Shown piece after piece: positions 56,440-64,000 of a DNA stretch of 64,000 nucleotides (its first letter is position 1; each line of letters begins with the position of its first letter). The stretch spans positions 62,001-126,000 of the forward strand of contig NZ_JAFCJM010000014.1 in the NCBI RefSeq assembly GCF_018130955.1, read 5' to 3'. The notes below the pieces were generated by a model that worked only from the letters and a program-made list of their open reading frames with translations, did no database searches and was not told the origin of the DNA. The translations under genes and the position numbers were made by a program. The DNA is from Bradyrhizobium liaoningense. Its GTDB lineage: Bacteria; Pseudomonadota; Alphaproteobacteria; Rhizobiales; Xanthobacteraceae.

Positions 56440-59400
56440 GTGAAACTGCTGTCTGCGTATCGATCCCCGCGCAAGAGCGCGCTGCTGGCGTCCTCGGCCC
56501 TACTGACCGTCCCGTTCCTCGGCATGCCGCAGGCAATGGCGGCGTGCATCGCCAACGGCACGACCACGGTCACCATCGATTGTGCCGCCAACACCGTCAC
56601 GACGAACACCACCAACACCACGAGCACCAACACCTCGACCAGCGACCGCATTCAGTCGTTCGATGCCGCGTTGGTTGGCACCGTTCACTCCGGAATCAGC
56701 ATCAGTGGCGCGGGGCTCGAGCTGAAGGCGACGGGCGCGACGCCGCACAACATCGATGTGACCAACAGCGGCGCGGTCAGCATCAGCACCGCCGGCGTCA
56801 CCACGGCGCCGTGCAACTGGACGGCAATGGCGGCGCGATCACCTATGGCGGCGCGGGGACGGTGTCCGGCGGCAGTAGCAATGCCGGCGCGTACATCACC
56901 AATGTCGGCGGCAACATCACCTTCAACGGCACCGGTGCGATCTCGTCCGGCTTCACGTCAGGTATCACGACGCAAACCACGCTCGGCGGCGTCACGACGC
57001 TGAACATCGCCAATGACGTGACGGCCGCCGGCGTCTTCTTCGGCGCCGTCACGGCGTTCGGCGTCAATGGCGCCACGACCGTCAACATGACCGCCGGGAG
57101 CGTGACCGGTAACGCCATCGGGATCGAAGCCGCCTCCTCCGGCACCGGCGGCGTGCGCGTCAACATGACCGGCGGCTCGATCGGCTCGGTGGCGGCTACC
57201 CCCAACGCCGCGATCTACGCCCAGAGTTCGGGGACCGCCGGCGACGTCACCGTCACCGCCGGAGCGCTCTATGCGAAGTACACCGGCGTCTATGCCCAGA
57301 TCACCAACGCCGCGAGCACCGGCAACATCCGGGTCGATTCCAACGGCATGATCGTCGTGACCACGGCGCCCGTCTCGTTCGACCAGGGGCCGATCTACGC
57401 CAGCACCGCCGGCAGCGGCTCCGTCACCGTGAACGTCAACGCGTCCATCACGGCGCTGGCGACCAACATCATCGGCGTCGACGCAAGAAGCATGGGAAGC
57501 GGTGCGGTCACCATCAATGTCGCTGCCGACGTCAACGCCGGCACCGACACCAACAGCAGGGCCGTGACCGCAGGCGGGACCAACGGCACCACCACCATCA
57601 ACATGACGGCGGGTACGATCCAGACCGGCGGCGACGGCCTGCGCGCGGCGTCCCTGGGCACGGGCAATGTCGTCGTCAACATGACCGGTGGTCAGATCGG
57701 CGGCCCGGGCGGGCCCGGAGGAGTTGGTGCCCCCGTCGGCGGAATCGGCATTGTGGCGTCGAATCCGACGGGCGCGTCCGGCGCCATCAACGTCACCGCC
57801 GGCAAAATCTACGCCGACACGATGGGCGTCATGACCACGATCGGCAACGCCGCAAACAATTCCAACACCGTCATCACGGCGAATGGCGCGATCCAGGCGG
57901 GCTCGGTCGGCATCTATGCCAGCACGGCTGGTGCTGGCAACATCACCGTCACCAACAACGCCAAGATCGTCGGCGCCCACGGCGTCGACTTCATCGGCGG
58001 CTCCAGCAACAGCCTGACCAACTCGGCGACCGGCAACATCACCACGACCACCGGCTTCAACGGCTACGCCGTGCTGGGCACCACCGGCAACGAGACCGTC
58101 AGCAATTTCGGAACGATGACGGGTTTGGTCGATCTCGGCGCCGGTACCAACAGCTTCACCAACCAGAGTTCGGGACTCTACGATTCCGGCCAGGTGATTT
58201 CGGTCGGCGCCGGCAACAGCTTTACCAACAAGGGTAGCTATGCCCCCGGCGGCGCCGGAGCGATCATGTTTTCGAACGTTACCGGAAATTTCGTGCAGAC
58301 GAGCACGGGCAAGTATCTCGTCGACATCACGCCAACCCTATCGGACACGACGACCGTGAGCGGCACGGCAAGCCTCGCAGGCACCGTTCAAGCCACCTTT
58401 GGATCTGGCAGCTACATCGCAAAGTCCTACACCATCCTCTCGTCAAGCAGCCGCACCGGCACGTTCGCGAGCCTGAGCACCGTCGGCCTGCCCTCCGGCT
58501 TCAAAGCAAGCCTGTCCTACACCACGACCGATGCGAAGCTCGACCTCACCGCCGACCTTGGGGGCACCGGCGGAGGTGGTGGCGGCGGAGGCGGTGGTGG
58601 TGGCGGCGGAGGCAGCAGCACCGCCCTCGCCCCCAACCAGTCCTCCGTCGCGACGGCGCTCAACACTTATTTCAATGCCGGCAACGCGCTGCCCGCGCAA
58701 TTCGTCACCCTGTTCGGCCTCAGCGGCGCGGCGCTGACGAACGGTCTCGACCAGATCTCCGGCGAAGTCGCAACCGGTGCCGCGGCAGCAGGCTTCAGGG
58801 CGACGGATTCGTTCCTCAATATGATGCTCGACCCGTTCCTGGACACCCAGCTCGGCAACGGACCGTCGCAGCCGCGCGCGATCGGCTATGCGTCGGAGCA
58901 GGCGCTTCCGCCCGCGGTCGCCGCAGCCAACAACGCCGCAGGCGCTGCGCCGGCATCAAGCCGCGACACGGTCGAACGGCGCTGGGGCACCTGGGCTGCA
59001 GCCTATGGCGCGCAGGCCAAGCGCAACGCCGACACGCTGGTCGGCAGCCACGCGCTCGATGCGCGCAATGGAGGCGGCGCAGCCGGCGTCGACTATCGCG
59101 TCTCCGCCAACACCGTCATCGGCGCGGCGATCGCGGGCGGTTTCACCAATTGGGGTGTGGATACGCTCGGCTCCGGCCGCGGCGAGACGTTCCAGGCCGG
59201 CCTTTATTCCTCGACCAGGCTCGGTAACGGTTATCTCTCGGCGGCCGTTGCCTATGGCTGGCACGACCTCAGCACAAATCGCACCGTGATGCTGCCGGGC
59301 GCGCTCGACCGGCTCGACGCCAGCTTCAAGGCGCAAAACTATGGCGGACGCATCGAGGCCGGCTATCGCATCGCGCTGATGAATTTTGGCATCACGCCCT

Positions 59401-59822
59401 ATGCCGCCGGACAGGCCCAAAGCTTCCGCACGCCGGCCTACACCGAGACCGGCCTCGCCGGCGCCGGCGGTTTTGCGCTCGCCTACGCGGCACACACCTC
59501 GACACAGATCCGCAGCGAGCTCGGGTCGCGCTTCGACAATCGTTTCATGATGGACGGCGGGACGGAGCTGATCCTGCGCGGGCGCGCCGCATGGCTGCAC
59601 GATTTCTCCGATCGCATCACTGCTGCGGCGTCGTTCCAGGTGCTGCCGGGAACGGAGCTCACCGTGATCGGCGCCCCCGCGGTTCGCGACGCGGCACTCC
59701 TATCGCTCGGCAGCGAATTGCGTTTCGCCCACGGCTTCTCACTCGCCTCCAAGGTCGATGCCGAGCTGTTCGGCCGCGGCAACGCCTATTCCGGAACGGC
59801 GACGCTGCGTTACGGCTGGTAG
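56440..59822 (+). pseudogene. Autotransporter outer-membrane protein, frameshifted after the N-terminus
   Basis: The signal peptide (MKLLSAYRSPRKSALLASSA..., cleaved near MAA) and first 120 residues are in one frame (56440-56811). The remaining passenger and barrel are in another frame that continues to 59822. The join lies at ACGGCGCCGTGCAACTGG (56803-56820); adding one G or removing two bases would restore it. The passenger has repeats such as GNVVVNMTGGQIGG and TTTINMTAGTIQTGG, typical of a beta-helix. A poly-Gly run links to a C-terminal autotransporter barrel of about 280 residues ending LRYGW. Intact length would be about 1,127 residues. Confidence 0.85.
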
Positions 59823-59827
59823 GATTG

Positions 59828-59855
59828 AAGGGCCGCCCGTGGGCGGCCCTTCTTA
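59828..59855. terminator. Hairpin terminator after the autotransporter
   Basis: AAGGGCCGCCC and GGGCGGCCCTT form an 11-base inverted repeat with a two-base loop (in practice opened wider), followed by CTT. It lies between convergent genes and could act both ways. Confidence 0.8.
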
Positions 59856-59873
59856 GGTCTCACGCGCTGTCGT

Positions 59874-61025
59874 TCACGCGCTCTCGGGCGCCTTCAGGCG
59901 CACGAGCCGGTTCAGCAGGGCGTCGAGGCCCTGGCCGTCGCCGGCATGGAGGTCGATGCGGCCGACCTTCTCGACCAGCCGCTCCAGCGACTCCAGCTCC
60001 TTGAGCCGCAGCAGCAGGGGGTTCTCCTCCATCAGGCGGGCAGTGTTCAGAAGCGAACGCGTTGCCGCGGTCTCTTCCTGCCGGCGGATCAGGTTCGCCT
60101 TGGCGACCCGCTCCGCCTCCACCACCTTGTTGACGAGCTCACGGATCTCGCCGGGCAGGATCACGTCCTTGACGCCGAGCTCCGTCACCTCGACGCCGGA
60201 CTCCGCGACGCGTGCGCGCACATAGTCGCGCAGCTCCGCATCCAGCGCCGCCTTGGCGGACAGCACCTCGTCCAGCGTGCGGCCGGCCACCGCCTCGCGG
60301 ATCGCGAACTGCACCAGGCGGTACAGCCACGCATCCACATCGGGCACGGTCGCAACCGTCCGCTCGGGATCAACCACTCGGCGGAACGCCGTCAGCGTCA
60401 CCCGCAGCGCGATGCGATCCTTGGTCAGCATCTCCTGCGCGGTGATCTCGACCGCCTGGGGCCGCAGGTCGAGGCGCTTCACCTCGATCTTGCGGCCGAC
60501 GGTCCAGAAGGCGTGCCGGCCGGGCGCCAGCCGCTCCACCAGCCGGCCCTCGACATAGAGCAGGCCCGCTTCGTGGCTCTCGACCACCGCTTCCATCACG
60601 ACGGTCGCGCGGTTGCGCTCGATCATCGTCAGGTGTCGCGCGCCGACCCTGACATCGCTGGACACATCGATGCGCTCGACATCGATGCGGGTCGCGACCT
60701 TCCAGTAGACGCGGATCTGCCAGGGCGTGAGCAGGTGCACGGGCCGGCCGTCGAGGCTGACGATGGCAATCTCGTCGGCCCTGGTCTCCACCGCCTCGAA
60801 CAGCTCGGCGGCGAGATCGGGCCGCGCAGCCTTCAGCACCGCGTAGCGATCCGCGGGGAATTCCGCGCGCACGACGTCAAACAGCTCGGCCTTGAGCTCG
60901 TGCAAGGGATCGAACAGGCGATGCCGACCAGGCGCGAGCACGCGCATGAGCTGCCCGTTGCGCGTCAGCAATGCACGCTCGCCATCCTTCACCGTCACGT
61001 TCAGCATCAGCAAATGCCAGCTCAT
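59874..61025 (-). CDS. Slipin (SPFH/band 7) family protein
   Basis: This 383-residue protein carries a SPFH/band 7 domain (about residues 155-330): HAFWTVGRKIEVKRLDLRPQ, the assembly helix region AELRDYVRARVAESGVEVTE and LGVKDVILPGEIREL. The N-terminal 150 residues look like a second, degenerate copy of the same domain (LMRVLAPGRHRLFDP, like VERLAPGRHAFW later), so it is a tandem slipin. It has no clear membrane anchor. Slipins act as membrane-associated scaffolds. Confidence 0.88.
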   Translation of the reverse strand: MSWHLLMLNVTVKDGERALLTRNGQLMRVLAPGRHRLFDPLHELKAELFDVVRAEFPADRYAVLKAARPDLAAELFEAVETRADEIAIVSLDGRPVHLLTPWQIRVYWKVATRIDVERIDVSSDVRVGARHLTMIERNRATVVMEAVVESHEAGLLYVEGRLVERLAPGRHAFWTVGRKIEVKRLDLRPQAVEITAQEMLTKDRIALRVTLTAFRRVVDPERTVATVPDVDAWLYRLVQFAIREAVAGRTLDEVLSAKAALDAELRDYVRARVAESGVEVTELGVKDVILPGEIRELVNKVVEAERVAKANLIRRQEETAATRSLLNTARLMEENPLLLRLKELESLERLVEKVGRIDLHAGDGQGLDALLNRLVRLKAPESA

Positions 61026-61356
61026 GGCACGCCTCCATCGTTTGCGCCCGGCCGGATGCCGGACAACAGGTTTCGTTTACAAAGGACGTGAGGACGCGGA
61101 CGACGCTTCCCATGAAATCGGCGGGCCGCGGCTTGAGCTTGCGCGATGACGGGCGCACGCGCGCGATCGCGCGACAAAAGTACGCGCGATCGTGCGGAGC
61201 CACCCGGCATCAACGCAAGCGGTATCCACCGCGGCGCGAAGCCGGTCTCACAGTGTCTAGGTTCGGACGGAAAGCCTTGCGGCAAAACGGCCGGACTGCG
61301 ACTGAAGCGCGCGTCCGGTCCCCTCTTAGGGTATCAGCTTTTCAGGCTGAAACGGA
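61026..61356. other. Non-coding stretch between slipin and tRNA-like sequences
   Basis: Nothing gene-like is seen in these 331 bases. A notable feature is the palindrome-rich run CGCGCGATCGCGCG near 61160 with a partial repeat ACGCGCGATCGTGCG near 61183. It may be a regulatory or structural site. Confidence 0.4.
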
Positions 61357-61428
61357 GCGCTGGAGCGGGATTCGAACCCGCGTCACGATGATTCACGGTC
61401 ACCTGCTCTACCACTGAGCTATCCTTTG
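61357..61428 (-). tRNA. tRNA-like sequence A (degenerate, GTG anticodon-like loop)
   Basis: On the minus strand a D arm (GCTCAGTGGTAGAGC), a 5-base anticodon stem (GGTGA/TCATC) with 7-base loop CCGTGAA, a 5-base variable loop and a perfect T arm (GCGGGTTCGAATCCCGC) are all present. The loop would read GTG (His), but position 33 is C instead of U. The acceptor stem (CAAAGGA / TCCAGCG) has three mismatches and no CCA follows. Probably a tRNA relic. Confidence 0.4.
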
Positions 61429-61430
61429 GT

Positions 61431-61500
61431 TGGTACATGAGATCGGAATCGAACCGATGCCTTCGGATTTTACCCCGACGCTCTCCATGAGCTACATCCT
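61431..61500 (-). other. tRNA-like sequence B (degenerate, ends in CCA)
   Basis: Two bases from sequence A, the minus strand has a T arm (ATCGGTTCGATTCCGAT) and 3' end CTCATGTACCA. The D arm is short (GCTCATGGAGAGC) and the anticodon arm TCGGG/TCCGA has a 6-base loop. The acceptor strands do not pair. It looks like a decayed tRNA rather than a working one. Confidence 0.4.
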
Positions 61501-61691
61501 GCAACTTCGTTCGGCGGAACACGACACCGGAAACCGGCACGCGCCAGTCGGGATCTCAGAGAGCCCGAACACATGGCCGAGGCGAAGGAGCGCGCTAATA
61601 GACGAAGCACGTTCGGGTTGCAAGAGGGTGGCGCAAGATTTTTCGTCGCGCATCTTGCGCTGTGACGCGATCGTCACACCGGGAGGTCGCC

Positions 61692-62525
61692 TCAACTGCG
61701 CGACATGTCCTGGAAACACGCCCTCACCCAGTCGATCGTCACGCGGGTCGCAGGATCGCGCTTGAGGTGATTTTGCACGAGCAGCCAGGCGTCGCGCCGC
61801 TTCGGTAGCAGCGTGGCGCGCAGGCGGCGATCGCCGAGCAAATCCGCGCAACTATACTCCGGCAGCACGCCGGCGGCCTGATGCGAGCGGATCAGGTTAC
61901 GGATGACGCGCACGTTGTCGGTAACGCAGCGCGCGCGGGCTTGCTTCGTGCGCAGGTACTGCATCTCGGGAATGGCACCGAGTTCGTCCGGATAGGCACA
62001 CAGCATCGGCTCGCCCTCGGTCGCGATGGGCTCGAAGTAGTAAATGCGGATGTCGCCGAGCTTGGAGATCGCGAAGTCGCCCTTGTCGGGCTTGCGCAGG
62101 CGGACGGCGAGATCGGCCTCCCAGCGCGAAAATTTGACGTTCTCGCTCGAGGTCAGGAATTGCAGCGTCAGGCCGGGATTGGCGCGCAGGAAGTCGCTCG
62201 CACGCGGCGACAGCACCTCCTCGGCGACCGTGTTGGTGGAGGCGATGCGCAGGCGTCCCACCGGACCTGCCAGGCTCTCGCCGACGCGACCGATCTCGGC
62301 GGCATGCGCGGCCATCGCCTCGACATGCGCCAGCACCGCCTCGCAACTCCGCGTCGGCCTGCGGACGCCGTCGGCGGCCTCGAACAGACGCAAACCGAGC
62401 GCACGCTCGATGCGCGACAGCCTGCGCCCGACCGTCGTCTCATCGATGCGCAGCCGCGCGCTGGCCCCGGCATAGGTGCCCTCGTCCCTGACGGCAGCGA
62501 TGATGCGCAGATCGTCCCAGTTCAT
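61692..62525 (-). CDS. LysR-family transcriptional regulator
   Basis: This 277-residue protein has a winged HTH at the N-terminus (DEGTYAGASARLRIDETTVG, residues 13-32) and a substrate-binding domain with IASTNTVAEEVL. It is divergent from the isochorismatase/GST pair at 62653, with a symmetrical site between them. The protein is a little shorter than typical LysR members. Confidence 0.92.
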   Translation of the reverse strand: MNWDDLRIIAAVRDEGTYAGASARLRIDETTVGRRLSRIERALGLRLFEAADGVRRPTRSCEAVLAHVEAMAAHAAEIGRVGESLAGPVGRLRIASTNTVAEEVLSPRASDFLRANPGLTLQFLTSSENVKFSRWEADLAVRLRKPDKGDFAISKLGDIRIYYFEPIATEGEPMLCAYPDELGAIPEMQYLRTKQARARCVTDNVRVIRNLIRSHQAAGVLPEYSCADLLGDRRLRATLLPKRRDAWLLVQNHLKRDPATRVTIDWVRACFQDMSRS

Positions 62526-62554
62526 TGCTCGAGCTTATACCGGCCGGGAGCTGC

Positions 62555-62584
62555 CTGCAATATTGCAGCCATCCGCTGCAATAT
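62555..62584. promoter_or_regulatory. Likely LysR operator
   Basis: CTGCAATATTGCAG (62555-62568) is a perfect 14-base palindrome containing T-N10/11-A style symmetry. A second half site CTGCAATAT follows at 62576-62584. Both lie between the divergent LysR and isochorismatase genes. Confidence 0.55.
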
Positions 62585-62652
62585 CCCTGCATATCGGCAG
62601 GCATTCCCGGGGCTATGTTTGTCGAGCCTTTTGTCCCGGAGATTTCCAGACC

Positions 62653-63246
62653 ATGACGACCGCAAAGACCCTGCTGCAGCTCGCCGGTGCCGATCTCAAC
62701 CCGCCGCGTCTTGGCGACGCCGCGCTGCTGCTGATCGATATCCAGAACGAATATCTCGCAGGTCCCCTCGCCTTGCCCGACGCCAGGCCCGCGATCGCAC
62801 GGGCGGCTGCACTCCTGGCACGGGCACGCGAGAGCGGAGCCGCGATCATCCATATTGCCCATCGCGGCAAGGCCGGCAGCCTGTTCGATCGCGGCGCCGA
62901 CCGCGGCGCCATCGTCGCCGAGCTAAGCCCCCGTGCCGGCGAGCTGGTGATCGAAAAGGAGTTGCCGAATGCGTTTGCCGGCACTGATTTGCAGGCGCGC
63001 CTTGCCGCAACCGACAGGAAGAACATCGTGCTGGCCGGCTTCATGACGCATATGTGCGTCAGCTCCACGGCGCGCGCCGCGCTCGACCTCGGCTTTCGCA
63101 CGACTGTTGACGCCGACGCCTGCGCCACGCGCGACCTACCCGACGGCCGCGGCGGCACGCTGGACGCCCGGACCATCCACGAGGTTGCACTCGCCGAGCT
63201 ATCCGACCGCTTCGCGATCATCGCGCGCGGTGATGCCCTGAAATAA
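62653..63246 (+). CDS. Isochorismatase-like cysteine hydrolase
   Basis: This 197-residue protein has the cysteine hydrolase triad pattern: Asp in LLLIDIQNEYL, Lys in VIEKELPNAFAGT and Cys in GFMTHMCVSSTAR. Relatives cleave vinyl ethers, nicotinamide or other amides; the substrate is unknown. The ATG at 62653 opens the family-like region. A GST gene follows after 12 bases, so they are one operon. Confidence 0.92.
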   Translation: MTTAKTLLQLAGADLNPPRLGDAALLLIDIQNEYLAGPLALPDARPAIARAAALLARARESGAAIIHIAHRGKAGSLFDRGADRGAIVAELSPRAGELVIEKELPNAFAGTDLQARLAATDRKNIVLAGFMTHMCVSSTARAALDLGFRTTVDADACATRDLPDGRGGTLDARTIHEVALAELSDRFAIIARGDALK

Positions 63247-63258
63247 CGGAGCAACGCG

Positions 63259-63891
63259 ATGCTGCAACTCTATTTCTCGCCGATGGCCTGCTCGCTTGCG
63301 AGCCGCATCGCATTGATGGAAGCCGGCGTGGACGCGCGCTATCATCAGGTGCATCTCTCGACCAAGACGGTCGTGGACGCCGACAGCGATTTTCGCGGCA
63401 TTTCGTCGAAGGGCGCGGTGCCGGTCCTGGTGCTGGAAAACGGCGAGCGGCTGACGGAATGCGCGGCGGTGCTGCAATACATCGCCGACCTGAACCCTGA
63501 GCGCGGCCTTGCGCCGCGGCCGGGCGATGCGGATCGCTACCGGCTCCAGGAATGGCTGAGCTTCATCGGCGCCGAGATCCACAAGGCCTTCCTGTTTCCG
63601 ACCTTCTGGTACAAGGACGACGGCTCGCTCGCCAAGCCGCGCGCGAGGATCGCTCAGACCTTGTCGGTGCCATCAGCGCATCTCGCGGACCGCGAATTCC
63701 TCATCGGTCACAGCTTCACCGTTGCGGATGCATATCTCACCTGGGCTTTGCTGCTGCTCCGTACCGCGGGCGTCGACATCGCACAATGGCCGTCATTGTC
63801 GGCCTTTTCCGAACGCATGCAGAAGCGGCCAGCTGTGCGGGAGGCGATTGCGACCGAAATGGCGTTACGAAAAATGGTTGCAACGGCCTGA
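63259..63891 (+). CDS. Glutathione S-transferase (GstA/beta-like)
   Basis: This 210-residue GST has an N-terminal thioredoxin fold with LYFSPMACSLASRIALMEAG (the Cys of bacterial beta-class enzymes), the cis-Pro segment GAVPVLVLENG, ECAAVLQYIAD, and a helical C-terminal domain (SFTVADAYLTWALLLL). It is co-transcribed with the hydrolase and probably works on a related compound. Confidence 0.92.
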   Translation: MLQLYFSPMACSLASRIALMEAGVDARYHQVHLSTKTVVDADSDFRGISSKGAVPVLVLENGERLTECAAVLQYIADLNPERGLAPRPGDADRYRLQEWLSFIGAEIHKAFLFPTFWYKDDGSLAKPRARIAQTLSVPSAHLADREFLIGHSFTVADAYLTWALLLLRTAGVDIAQWPSLSAFSERMQKRPAVREAIATEMALRKMVATA

Positions 63892-63899
63892 GGCGCGGA

Positions 63900-64000
63900 T
63901 TACTCGATCCGCGCCAGCACGGCGAGCTTGCGGATGCCCTTGTTGCGATAGGCATCGAGGAAGGCGTAGTAGTCCTTGAACGACACGCAGCCGTTGGAAT
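63900..64000 (-). CDS. C-terminal end of a probable L,D-transpeptidase-like protein (cut by window edge)
   Basis: Only the last 32 codons are present: SNGCVSFKDYYAFLDAYRNK, then GIRKLAVLARIE before a TAA. The S-x-G-C-V motif resembles the YkuD-type catalytic Cys segment of peptidoglycan L,D-transpeptidases. The assignment rests on this short motif. Confidence 0.5.
   Translation of the reverse strand, partial: SNGCVSFKDYYAFLDAYRNKGIRKLAVLARIE

Noticed and set aside
61334-61540. 68-codon minus-strand frame across the tRNA-like pair
   Set aside because: Its translation (DSSVVEQVTVNHRDAGSNP) is what tRNA-shaped DNA typically encodes by chance.

Overview
The window looks like chromosomal DNA of an alphaproteobacterium of the Bradyrhizobium/Rhodopseudomonas type. 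GC is high and genes are dense. The groESL operon carries a CIRCE-like operator, and cysE is followed by a DUF3126 gene. Gene ends are littered with palindromic repeats of kinds common in Bradyrhizobium. The genus is inferred from gene content and repeat style, since no search could be run.

Layout: 1-4.6 kb holds a truncated AraC regulator divergent from a three-gene redox unit (molybdopterin oxidoreductase, 7Fe ferredoxin, adrenodoxin-reductase-like FprA). 4.6-11.7 kb holds cysE/DUF3126, two membrane proteins, an alpha/beta hydrolase, a zinc-finger protein, an FAD monooxygenase and a lipoprotein. A tRNA-Leu(TAA) lies at 12.0 kb. 12.4-17.9 kb holds a PPC-domain protein, a LysR regulator divergent from an Old Yellow Enzyme plus SDR pair, and a drug-efflux MFS. 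18-30.4 kb is a peptide uptake and breakdown cluster: a Dpp-type ABC transporter, an M20 carboxypeptidase, an M81 MlrC-like peptidase, an M20 aminoacylase, an amidase and a crotonase. 30.4-39.1 kb is mixed housekeeping: hydrolase, NIT-domain chemoreceptor, quinone reductase, DsbA-like isomerase, GST, core-MetE protein, gpt and a CinA-like protein.

39.4-44.2 kb carries the Anbu module: circularly permuted ATP-grasp, alpha-E protein, transglutaminase and the Anbu proteasome-like peptidase. The pieces fit a pathway that makes or modifies peptides and then cleaves them, but the substrate is unknown. 44.2-50.4 kb holds an SDR, an MFS, a NupC transporter, a rhomboid protease, a cupin with a histone-H1-like tail, and usg. 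50.7-52.9 kb is groESL. 53-60 kb is rich in broken genes: a GIY-YIG nuclease nested inside a split palindromic repeat, an AraC paralogue and a large autotransporter are each interrupted by a frameshift. 60-64 kb holds a slipin, two tRNA-like relics, a LysR regulator divergent from an isochorismatase/GST pair, and the end of a probable L,D-transpeptidase.

The points most worth following are the GIY-YIG gene sitting exactly between the two halves of the dispersed palindrome (53004-53403), the Anbu module, the tRNA-like pair, and the three-part molybdoenzyme unit.
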